Positions 1 to 6,368 of a stretch of DNA of 10,793 nucleotides are shown one piece after another (the first letter of the stretch is position 1; each line of letters opens with the position of its first letter). The notes below the pieces were generated by a model that was not told the origin of the DNA, ran no database searches, and saw only the letters and a program-made list of their open reading frames with translations. A program made the position numbers and the translations under genes. This DNA comes from Verrucomicrobiota bacterium (GTDB lineage Bacteria; Verrucomicrobiota; Verrucomicrobiia; Limisphaerales; UBA1412), in the NCBI GenBank assembly GCA_017557085.1, contig JAFZAR010000023.1, positions 1 to 10,793 of the forward strand, written 5' to 3'.

Positions 1-82
1 CGCGCTGCCCAGACAGGACTATATGCTGCCTTACGCGGATTACACATTCCGTTTTGTGCTGACACCGATCAGCAAACGCTAA
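1..82 (+). CDS. 3' end of an unidentified protein (partial)
   Basis: An open frame starts at base 2, runs through the left edge and stops at TAA 80-82, giving 26 residues that end in ...YTFRFVLTPISKR. The amphipathic, aromatic-rich composition reads as real protein, and a rho-independent terminator follows 24 bases after the stop, as expected at the end of a gene. The last residues resemble the C-terminal 'GFR-V-L-P' strand of formylglycine-generating-enzyme-like (SUMF1) domains, but 26 residues are too few to assign a family. Frame 1 is also open to a TGA at about 94-96, but its translation is less protein-like. Confidence 0.5.
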   Translation, partial: ALPRQDYMLPYADYTFRFVLTPISKR

Positions 83-105
83 CAGCTTTGAGCTGAAAAA
101 CAAAG

Positions 106-138
106 ATCCCCGATGGTCATTCCACCGGGGATTTTTTT
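106..138. terminator. Bidirectional rho-independent terminator between convergent genes
   Basis: Arms ATCCCCG (106-112) and CGGGGAT (126-132) pair perfectly. TGG/CCA (114-116/122-124) extends the stem across one A-C mismatch, leaving a TCATT loop. A T-run (132-138, with more T after 141) follows on the plus strand. On the minus strand the stem is followed by CTTTGTTTTTC. It therefore can end both the gene finishing at 82 and rlmI finishing at 159. Confidence 0.85.
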
Positions 139-158
139 ACTTTTTTCTTTATCCGTTT

Positions 159-1367
159 TTATTTGGCGACCTCGAAGGCGAATCCTTTGAGGTATTCGGT
201 TTCGGGGATGACCGGGATAATGGGATGATCCGGGGACTGGCTGTAGATATGAGTTCGGCGCAGGATTTTGTGAGCGTCAAAGGCCGCGTTCAGGATGACG
301 TTCTGGAAAGATTGTGTGTCCACATGGTGGGAGCAGCAGAAGGTGGCCAGTGTGCCGCCGGGCCGCAGGAGTTTTAAGGCTCTCAGGTGGATCTCTTTGT
401 ATCCATTCAGCGCGGCATCCACCGAGTGGCGGTTCCGGGTGAAAGAGGGCGGATCCAGGATGATCAGGTCAAAGAGGTCTTTCTGTTCTATTTCGGTATT
501 CTTGGCGTGTTCGATCAGCCAGTCGAAGGCGTTGGCGTTGATGAAGGTGCAGCCGGAAAGGTTGTTGAGTTTGGCTCCTTCACTGGCTGTTTTGATGGCT
601 GTTTCGCTCTGGTCTATGCCAATGACTTCGCGGGCACCGCCTTTGGCGGCATGCAGGGCAAAACCGCCCAGGAAGCAGAAGCAGTCCAGAACACGGGCAC
701 CGGCGGCCATATCGCCTACTTTCTTGTAGTTGACCTGCTGATCCAGATAGCAGCCGGTCTTGTGGCCGGAATCAAAGTTGACCTTGAACTGGAGCTGGTT
801 CAGGCGGATAAGCTGGTCGCCCGCGGGAGCGGTGCCGTACAGGGTGGAATGGACCATCTCCATGCCTTCAAAGGTACGGGAAGGGGAGTCGTTCTTCTCC
901 AGGACGGCGGTTGGATGAAAGATCTCTTTGAGGGCTTCCACGATCAGGGGTTTGCGCTGATCCATACCCAGCGAGGTCGTTTGAAGCACGAGGACATCTT
1001 CGTACTTGTCAATGATCAGTCCGCTGAGGAAATCGCTTTCGGCGTTCACGACGCGGAAGGATGTGGCACCCGGCATGGCATGACGGCGCACTTCCAGGGC
1101 GGTTTCGATCCGGTTTTTGAAAAACTCGGTGTTGAGGGTCAGCTTTTCCCGTCGGGAGAGGAGTCGGACCCGGATCTTAGACTTGGAGTTGAAAAGTCCG
1201 CATCCAACGAGGTGATTTCGGGAGTCCAGGACTTGCACACATTCCCCATCGGTGATGGGTTCACGAAGCGGGGTTATTTCACCATAATAAACCCACGGAT
1301 GCCCGGCGCGTAAGCGGTCGGCTTCGCGGGGCTTGAGATAAACAGTTTTTAACGGCTCACCGTTCAT
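159..1367 (-). CDS. rlmI: RlmI-type 23S rRNA (cytosine-C5) methyltransferase
   Basis: Predicted SAM-dependent methyltransferase of the RlmI/YccW family, which in E. coli makes m5C1962 in 23S rRNA; it should be cytoplasmic and act on the large subunit rRNA. The 402 residues match the usual length (about 396). Residues 1-80 look like the N-terminal PUA RNA-binding domain (LKPREADRLRAGHPWVY). GHKTGCYLDQQVN (201-213) is the conserved block before the Rossmann fold. VLDCFCFLGGFALHAA (226-241) with GID (250-252) is the SAM-binding motif I/II. DPPSF (305-309) is motif IV, CCSHH (344-348) carries the family cysteine, and DHPIIPVIPETEYLKGF (380-396) is the typical C-terminal signature. The ATG at 1367-1365 gives an N-terminus that fits the family, although no clear Shine-Dalgarno precedes it. 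It is transcribed divergently from the outer-membrane channel gene and appears to be a single-gene housekeeping unit. Confidence 0.93.
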   Translation of the reverse strand: MNGEPLKTVYLKPREADRLRAGHPWVYYGEITPLREPITDGECVQVLDSRNHLVGCGLFNSKSKIRVRLLSRREKLTLNTEFFKNRIETALEVRRHAMPGATSFRVVNAESDFLSGLIIDKYEDVLVLQTTSLGMDQRKPLIVEALKEIFHPTAVLEKNDSPSRTFEGMEMVHSTLYGTAPAGDQLIRLNQLQFKVNFDSGHKTGCYLDQQVNYKKVGDMAAGARVLDCFCFLGGFALHAAKGGAREVIGIDQSETAIKTASEGAKLNNLSGCTFINANAFDWLIEHAKNTEIEQKDLFDLIILDPPSFTRNRHSVDAALNGYKEIHLRALKLLRPGGTLATFCCSHHVDTQSFQNVILNAAFDAHKILRRTHIYSQSPDHPIIPVIPETEYLKGFAFEVAK

Positions 1368-1563
1368 GCAGTTAAGATATCCGTATGGAACCGGATGTCA
1401 AACTCAGAATGCGGAAAACGGCGGGGAAAAACGTTTTACTGATGAAGTGTGATTAGAGAAAGTTTTTTGAAAAACAGAAGTTTTATAAGCACCGCTTATT
1501 ATTTAAGTAAAGTTATCTTTTTATTTGACTTAGAGGTGTTGGATTTTGTAGAAAACAGGGCGT
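1368..1563. promoter_or_regulatory. Divergent intergenic region with two short inverted repeats
   Basis: This 196-base spacer separates rlmI (leftward) from the channel-transporter genes (rightward), so it must hold promoters for both, and it becomes AT-rich towards the channel gene. Two operator-like inverted repeats are visible: GTTTTT-TG-AAAAAC (1462-1475) and ATAAGC-ACC-GCTTAT (1485-1499), whose centres are about 23 bases apart. TATAAG at 1484-1489 could be a -10 element overlapping the second repeat, but no convincing -35 lies 16-18 bases upstream. Promoter positions are therefore not assigned. Confidence 0.4.
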
Positions 1564-2997
1564 ATGGTTAATGCCAAAACGGCCAGAATAATCGTAATAC
1601 TTGCTGCATTAACAATCTCCGGTTCGCAATGTTTTGCGGAGGATGCAGCAGCGGCACAGCCAGCCACGCAAAATACAGATACTCCTAAACTCGCAGAAGC
1701 TGAACAAGCTGCCGCCCAACAGGAAGAAGTCTCCAAAGGTCTGACAGAAGAATGGATCCAAAAGACAAAACATCCCGTTTCCTGGTTGAAGTGGGGCGCG
1801 GATCTGCGTGCACGTGAAGAGTATCTAACTAATCCGCAATACAATGAAGCGGATGAAGATAAAAATCATCAGCGCTACCGTTTCCGTTTGTGGGCGGATG
1901 TGATGCCGACCGAGTATTTTTCCTTCAGCGGCCGCGCGATGTATGTTTTAAGAAACTTTATTGATCCCAAAGCCTCCAGAGGTGTGGAATCCGGCGAAGT
2001 GATGTTTGACAATCTCTACGCGACACTGGAACCGCAGGATTCCAACTGGCGCCTGAGAATTGGACGTCAGGAGCTGATTGATATGGGACAGAACTGGATC
2101 GTTCAGGATGGTACCACTCGTGACGGTTCACGCACAACATTCTTTGATTCAGCGCGTTTCACATGGAAGTTCCCGGATGAGGAAACGACCATGGACGCGG
2201 TCTATCTGTATCAGTGCGCGAAGTCCGATGCCTGGCTGCCGCCGATCGATATGCAGAAAAGCCGCCAATACCTGGCAGAAAATGATATCCAGGGCGGTAT
2301 GCTGCTGCTTCGCAATAAGCACTTTGAGAAAACGATCCTGGACGGACTTTTCATTTACAAGCATGAATATCCGAGCGATCTGGCCAGCTCTATCTCCGGT
2401 GACAGTGTGACGTTCCAGCCGCAGGTCACCGTCAAATGGAATGACAACTGGTCTATGGTGGCCCGTGCCGCGATCCAGGGAGGCAAACGCAATGACCTCG
2501 ATTTCCTGGGGTACGGCGGTGACGCGAAAGTCACTTACTCTTTCCAGGATGTCGTCAACAGCAAACTGTGGGTCGGTTTTGAATACCTTTCCGGTGATGA
2601 CAGCAGTCCCGATGTCGGTTTTGATCCGTTATGGGGACGTTATCCGCGTATCAGTGAGATCATGGCTTATACCCGTGTGGACAGCGGCAGAGCTTGTGAC
2701 TACTCCAATATGTACTCTCCGTATGTGGGTTATTCCATGGAACCCTGGGAAGGAGTCCGTTTCTCCGGAACTTATCGCCCGATGTTCGCGCCTGAGAATC
2801 CGCTGGGCGGTGATGCCAAACACAGTGTGGACGGCGAATTCAAAGGACACCTGATTTACGGTATCGCGGAATACAGCTTCACAAAACATATCAAAACGCA
2901 TGCCGTTATCGAAACGATCATGCCCGGAAACTTTTACACACCTGATTACAGAGCCACGGCCTTGTTCATCCGCGGCCAGGTGTTTCTGACTTGGTAA
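1564..2997 (+). CDS. Outer-membrane beta-barrel channel, alginate-export (AlgE-like) type
   Basis: Predicted outer-membrane channel of 477 residues. Residues 1-25 form a signal peptide (basic KTAR, hydrophobic IIVILAALTISG, cleavage after CFA). An Ala/Gln/Glu-rich stretch (about 26-58) then leads into the barrel from about residue 70 (WLKWGADLRAREEYL). Blocks MFDNLYATLEP (147-157), LRIGRQEL (164-171) and DGTTRDGSRTTFFDSARFTW (182-201) are typical of the alginate_exp family. The chain ends in a strand with a terminal aromatic, RGQVFLTW, as outer-membrane barrels do. Family members carry anionic polysaccharide or small solutes, and the name does not prove alginate as substrate. In-frame TAG at 1549 makes ATG 1564 the earliest ATG start. 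The DASS gene begins 21 bases after the stop, so the two are probably co-transcribed and the channel may admit that carrier's substrate. Confidence 0.8.
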   Translation: MVNAKTARIIVILAALTISGSQCFAEDAAAAQPATQNTDTPKLAEAEQAAAQQEEVSKGLTEEWIQKTKHPVSWLKWGADLRAREEYLTNPQYNEADEDKNHQRYRFRLWADVMPTEYFSFSGRAMYVLRNFIDPKASRGVESGEVMFDNLYATLEPQDSNWRLRIGRQELIDMGQNWIVQDGTTRDGSRTTFFDSARFTWKFPDEETTMDAVYLYQCAKSDAWLPPIDMQKSRQYLAENDIQGGMLLLRNKHFEKTILDGLFIYKHEYPSDLASSISGDSVTFQPQVTVKWNDNWSMVARAAIQGGKRNDLDFLGYGGDAKVTYSFQDVVNSKLWVGFEYLSGDDSSPDVGFDPLWGRYPRISEIMAYTRVDSGRACDYSNMYSPYVGYSMEPWEGVRFSGTYRPMFAPENPLGGDAKHSVDGEFKGHLIYGIAEYSFTKHIKTHAVIETIMPGNFYTPDYRATALFIRGQVFLTW

Positions 2998-3018
2998 TAC
3001 ATAAAAAGAAGATAAAAT

Positions 3019-4518
3019 ATGACAAAATCACAGTTCATTAAATTCATTATTGCGACAACTCTTGCGATCGCGGCACTCTTTCTGCCGTTTGAATCCCTGG
3101 GATTTGTTGATGACAACACATTGAGCCCGCTGGAAATCCGCGTAGTCGCGATTTTTGTGATGGCGGCTCTGTATTGGATCCTCCAGCCGTTCCCGATCTG
3201 GTCTACCTCCATGCTCGTCATCGTACTGATGATCCTGACGGTGTCTAACTCATCGCTATTACCTTTCCGTGTAGAGAGTTACAGGGTCGCAGAAACTTAT
3301 ATTATAAATGGAGTCCAAGGAGTCAATATCGGACCTGAAGTCCCTGTTACCATGATGACATTCAAATCTATCATGGCTACATTCGCGGACCCGATTATCA
3401 TGCTCTTCCTGGGCGGATTCTTCCTGGCTGCCGCGGCGACCAAGTACCGTCTGGACTTGAACCTGGCGCGTGTGTTGCTGAAACCGTTCGGCAAGAATCC
3501 CAAAGTCGTGCTGCTCGGTCTGATGGTGATCACCGCTGTGTTCTCCATGTTCATGAGCAATACCGCGACCGCTGCGATGATGCTGGCTATTTTGACCCCG
3601 GTACTCAAACTCTTTGATGCCGAGGACAGAGGCAAGGCCGCTTTCGCGTTGGCTATTCCTCTGGGAGCCAATATCGGCGGTATGGGTACCCCGATCGGAA
3701 CGCCTCCGAATGCCATCGCTCTGGGCGCTCTGCAGAATGCCGGCTTTAACATCTCTTTTGGTGAATGGATGCTGTTTGGTGTGCCGTATGTGCTGGTGAT
3801 GATGTTCATCGCCTGGCTGCTGCTGCTGAAGATCTATCCGATCAAGATGAAAGAGATGACCTTGAAGATCGCCGGTGCGGACAAGTTTGATACCAGCCCT
3901 CGCGCGATCATTGTTTATTGCACCTTTGCTCTGTGCGTCCTCCTGTGGATCACCGGTAAAAATGTTCACGGCATCAATGATAATGTGATCGCGATGATCC
4001 CGATGGCGGTTTTCGCCCTGACGGGTGTGATCACCAAACATGATTTGAATGATATGAGCTGGGACGTACTCTGGCTGGTGGCTGGCGGTTTCGCTCTCGG
4101 TCTGGGATTGCAGAGCACCGGTTTGGCTCAGCACTTGATCAACGCCATTCCGTTTGCCAGCTGGTCTCCGTTCATGCTGATGGTGGGCTGCGGCTTCGTC
4201 TGTTTGTTCTTCGCGAACTTCATGAGCCACACTTCCACGGCCAGCTTGATGGTGCCTATTTTGATCACAGTGGCAGTGGCTTGTAAGGATACACTGGCTC
4301 CTCTGGGCGGGGTGACCTCTCTGATGGTGGCGGTGGCCTTTGCCTGTTCACTGGGTATGTGTCTGCCGATTTCCACTCCGCCGAACGCACTGGCTCACGC
4401 CACGGGTTATACCGATACAACAGGTATGTGGAAGACTGGTCTGATACTGGGTATCGGCGGTTTGGTTCTCTCCTGGGTGATGATGTATATTCTTTCAAAG
4501 ATACTTTTCACCGTCTAA
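3019..4518 (+). CDS. DASS/SLC13-family anion (probable dicarboxylate) transporter A
   Basis: Inner-membrane carrier of 499 residues, about 11 hydrophobic segments, of the divalent anion:sodium symporter family (INDY, SLC13). The internal repeat is clear. First half: DPIIMLFLGGF, then SNTATAA with S180-N181-T182, then GTPPNA (227-232). Second half: a matching hairpin with S403-H404-T405 in place of the second Ser-Asn-Thr, then STPPNA (452-457). In VcINDY these Ser-Asn-Thr motifs bind sodium and the carboxylates of succinate, so the His at 404 is noteworthy. Family substrates include succinate, malate, fumarate, citrate and sulfate; this one is most likely a C4-dicarboxylate carrier, but uptake versus exchange cannot be told. 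A modest ribosome site AAGAAG lies 8 bases before ATG 3019. Relative to B, residues 73-112 form a longer polar loop. Codon choice is strongly CTG/ATC/CGT biased, suggesting good expression. Confidence 0.9.
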   Translation: MTKSQFIKFIIATTLAIAALFLPFESLGFVDDNTLSPLEIRVVAIFVMAALYWILQPFPIWSTSMLVIVLMILTVSNSSLLPFRVESYRVAETYIINGVQGVNIGPEVPVTMMTFKSIMATFADPIIMLFLGGFFLAAAATKYRLDLNLARVLLKPFGKNPKVVLLGLMVITAVFSMFMSNTATAAMMLAILTPVLKLFDAEDRGKAAFALAIPLGANIGGMGTPIGTPPNAIALGALQNAGFNISFGEWMLFGVPYVLVMMFIAWLLLLKIYPIKMKEMTLKIAGADKFDTSPRAIIVYCTFALCVLLWITGKNVHGINDNVIAMIPMAVFALTGVITKHDLNDMSWDVLWLVAGGFALGLGLQSTGLAQHLINAIPFASWSPFMLMVGCGFVCLFFANFMSHTSTASLMVPILITVAVACKDTLAPLGGVTSLMVAVAFACSLGMCLPISTPPNALAHATGYTDTTGMWKTGLILGIGGLVLSWVMMYILSKILFTV

Positions 4519-4540
4519 GAGAATAATAAATAATACTAAG

Positions 4541-4578
4541 AACAAAAAGAGGACAAGATTGATTGTCCTCTCTTTGTT
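4541..4578 (+). terminator. Long hairpin between the two DASS genes (terminator, attenuator or processing site)
   Basis: AGAGGACAA (4548-4556) pairs perfectly with TTGTCCTCT (4563-4571) around the loop GATTGA. Beyond one A-C mismatch (4547/4572), AACAAA (4541-4546) pairs with TTTGTT (4573-4578), giving 15 pairs in a 16-position stem. The downstream T-run is poor (TTTGGTTTG), so termination is likely partial at best. The stem ends 11 bases before the start codon of DASS B and covers the place where a ribosome site would lie. Confidence 0.6.
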
Positions 4579-4589
4579 TGGTTTGAATT

Positions 4590-6062
4590 ATGAGTCGGAA
4601 TATTAATTGGAAGCTGATTATCAAGTCATCAATAGCTGTTATTGCGTTTTTGGTTGTCTGGAATCTGCCTAGTTATATCTTTTGTATTCAGGATTTAACC
4701 TGTGTTGAACAGAGGGTGATCGCGATTTTTGTTTTTGCGGCTTTGATGTGGCTGATGGAAACGATCACACCTTGGGCGACTTCGATTTTGATCGCTGTAC
4801 TGCTTTTGTTTACATGCAGCGGCAGCTGTATGAAATTCTTTGCGGTAAGTCATGTCAAAGGCATGGATCTTGGTCATCTGCTCAGCTATAAGGGGATCAT
4901 GGCCAGTTTTGCGGATCCGGTCATTATGCTGTTTTTAGGTGGATTCACTATAGCCGTGATCGCCGCTAAAATTGGTTTGGATATGAAGTTGGCGAAAGTG
5001 ATACTGAAACCTTTTGGAGATAAACCCAAGAATGTGATGCTGGGGTTTATTCTGGGAACCGGTATTATTTCCATGTTCGTTTCAGATTCAGCAACTGCTG
5101 CGCTGATGCTGGGATTTTTGCTTCCCATATTAAAGTCTATAAAAGGGGATGAGATCGGAAAGAAAGGCTTGATCCTGGCGATCCCTATTGGTGCTAATAT
5201 TGGCGGAATGGCTACGCCGATTGGAACTCCGCCTAATGCGATTGTAGTGCGGTATTTGAATGATCCAGAAGTGCTTGGAATGAATGTCAGTTTTGGTGAT
5301 TGGACGGTTTGTATGCTTCCGCTGTCGCTGGCAATGCTTTTCTTTGGCTGGTTCTTGTTAAAAAAACTGTTTCCCTTTCAGCAGGGGCATGTTCCTCTGG
5401 ATTTGGAGAAAAATATGGTTTTAAAGAAGTGTGAGCCAATGAGTAAATGGAAAATCATTCTTATCTACATCACAGTTGGCATGACTATTCTCCTTTGGCT
5501 GACAGACAGGTTGACCGGGATGAATGCCAATGTGGTGGCCATGCTGCCTATTGCGGTGTTTTGCGTGACAGGCATCCTTACCAGCGATGATCTGGCACAG
5601 TACAACTGGAGTGTGCTTTGGATGGTCGCCGGAGGAATTGCCCTTGGACATGCTTTGGATGAGAGTGGTTTAGCAAAGCATATCATTTCAAACATTCCAT
5701 TCAGTCATTGGCATCCGGCTTTATTATTGTTTATTCCGGGATTGATTTGTTTTGGCTTGTCAACCTTCATATCCAATACGGCTTCAGCGGCTTTATTGGT
5801 GCCGGTCCTTTCTGTTGTCGCGGCTTCATCAGGAGAAACACTCATGCCGTTAGGCGGAGCAGCCGTTTTGCTGTTCGGCTTGGCGATGAGCGCGTCTCTG
5901 CCGATGATCCTGCCTGTTTCTACGCCTTCAAACGCGCTGGCCTATTCAACCAATATGCTGGAACACAAAGATATCGTCCGGGTGGGCTGCATCATTGGCT
6001 CAGTCGGCATGATCGTGGGATATGGTGTTTTGATCACTTTAGGAAAATTCAATCTCTTGTAA
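4590..6062 (+). CDS. DASS/SLC13-family anion transporter B (diverged paralogue)
   Basis: Inner-membrane carrier of 490 residues, collinear with the preceding DASS protein and clearly its paralogue: both share the block ...FADP-IMLFLGGF and ...KPFG, and the same two-repeat layout. First-half motif is VSDSATAALML with S165-D166-S167 in place of Ser-Asn-Thr, followed by GTPPNA (212-217). Second half has canonical S395-N396-T397, then STPSNA (444-449) with Ser replacing the second Pro. The variant positions correspond to sodium- and carboxylate-binding residues in VcINDY, so substrate or coupling ion may differ from A. An in-frame TGA at 4584-4586 forces the start to ATG 4590 or later, and the N-terminus leads straight into the first membrane helix. 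No Shine-Dalgarno is visible; a hairpin ends 11 bases upstream. Codon use is more AT-rich (TTG, TTT, GAT) than in A. A strong terminator follows. Confidence 0.9.
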   Translation: MSRNINWKLIIKSSIAVIAFLVVWNLPSYIFCIQDLTCVEQRVIAIFVFAALMWLMETITPWATSILIAVLLLFTCSGSCMKFFAVSHVKGMDLGHLLSYKGIMASFADPVIMLFLGGFTIAVIAAKIGLDMKLAKVILKPFGDKPKNVMLGFILGTGIISMFVSDSATAALMLGFLLPILKSIKGDEIGKKGLILAIPIGANIGGMATPIGTPPNAIVVRYLNDPEVLGMNVSFGDWTVCMLPLSLAMLFFGWFLLKKLFPFQQGHVPLDLEKNMVLKKCEPMSKWKIILIYITVGMTILLWLTDRLTGMNANVVAMLPIAVFCVTGILTSDDLAQYNWSVLWMVAGGIALGHALDESGLAKHIISNIPFSHWHPALLLFIPGLICFGLSTFISNTASAALLVPVLSVVAASSGETLMPLGGAAVLLFGLAMSASLPMILPVSTPSNALAYSTNMLEHKDIVRVGCIIGSVGMIVGYGVLITLGKFNLL

Positions 6063-6084
6063 CAGGCAAATACGCATAAACACG

Positions 6085-6115
6085 AAGAGTCCCATGAAAA
6101 TGGGGCTTTTTTTTT
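6085..6115 (+). terminator. Rho-independent terminator after the channel/DASS block
   Basis: AAGAGTCCCAT (6085-6095) pairs with ATGGGGCTTTT (6100-6110), with two G-U pairs, closing a GAAA tetraloop (6096-6099). Nine T residues run from 6107 to 6115. It begins 22 bases after the DASS B stop codon and marks the end of that transcription unit. Confidence 0.9.
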
Positions 6116-6368
6116 GAAAAGATTGACAGCGCGTCATATATGACGGTGTTGACAGTTGATTAAAGATGATTGATTTCTCTTTTGGTGTCATATAAAGATT
6201 TCTAATTCAAAAAATGAATTTCAATATCTAATTTTAATAGTTAAAGAAACTTATGATTTAGAATAGACATCACCGAATAATTTTATAAAATCATTTTCAG
6301 CAGCTGTAACGGGCTGCAGTTTGGGTTCAGTAAAGGAAATCTGAAGTTATCAACTTTCATAAACGATC
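6116..6368 (+). promoter_or_regulatory. Control region of the AspT-type gene (non-coding)
   Basis: No plausible gene lies between the terminator and ATG 6369. The region is AT-rich and structured. It contains TTGACAG twice (6123-6129, 6149-6155) flanking a 14-base palindrome (6132-6145), and GTCATATA twice (6133-6140, 6187-6194). Inverted repeats are AATTCA-AAAAA-TGAATT (6204-6220) and a small GCAGC/GCTGC stem near 6299-6317. The best promoter candidate is TTGATT (6170-6175), a 15-base spacer, then TATAAA (6191-6196); the spacer is short, so this is tentative. If correct, the leader would be about 165 bases long. The only Shine-Dalgarno-like sequence, AAGGA (6333-6337), is 31 bases from the start, too far to act in the usual way. 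A short repeat AAGTT-ATC-AACTT lies just before the start. Confidence 0.5.
6132..6145. promoter_or_regulatory. 14-base perfect palindrome, probable operator
   Basis: CGTCATATATGACG is a perfect palindrome centred between 6138 and 6139. It lies between two copies of TTGACAG. Its core GTCATATA recurs at 6187-6194, overlapping the candidate -10 element. The size and position fit the site of a dimeric regulator acting on the AspT-type gene; the regulator is not encoded in the window. Confidence 0.55.

Noticed and set aside
1..82. Assignment of the left-edge fragment to a SUMF1/formylglycine-generating enzyme
   Set aside because: Only a short terminal strand pattern supports it, too little to name the gene.
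387..1313. Long open frame (308 codons) on the plus strand
   Set aside because: It is antisense to rlmI, whose protein has every family motif; the translation has no recognisable domain and arises from the GC-biased third positions of rlmI.
1525..1553. TTGACT as a -35 element for the channel gene
   Set aside because: No acceptable -10 lies 16-18 bases downstream (only TGTAGA-like sequence), and the resulting leader would be just a few bases.
3259..4230. Long open frame (323 codons) on the minus strand
   Set aside because: It lies antisense to DASS transporter A; the His/Gln/Arg-rich translation is typical of a shadow of a membrane-protein gene, and A has all DASS motifs.
5708..6079. Open frame of 123 codons on the plus strand running past the end of DASS B
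   Set aside because: It is an out-of-frame shadow of DASS B and runs only to 6079, before the terminator; there is no start signal or domain.
6149..6177. TTGACA at 6149-6154, a consensus -35
   Set aside because: The sequence 16-18 bases downstream (TGATTT/GATTTC/ATTTCT) does not resemble a -10; the hexamer is better explained as part of the TTGACAG direct repeat.
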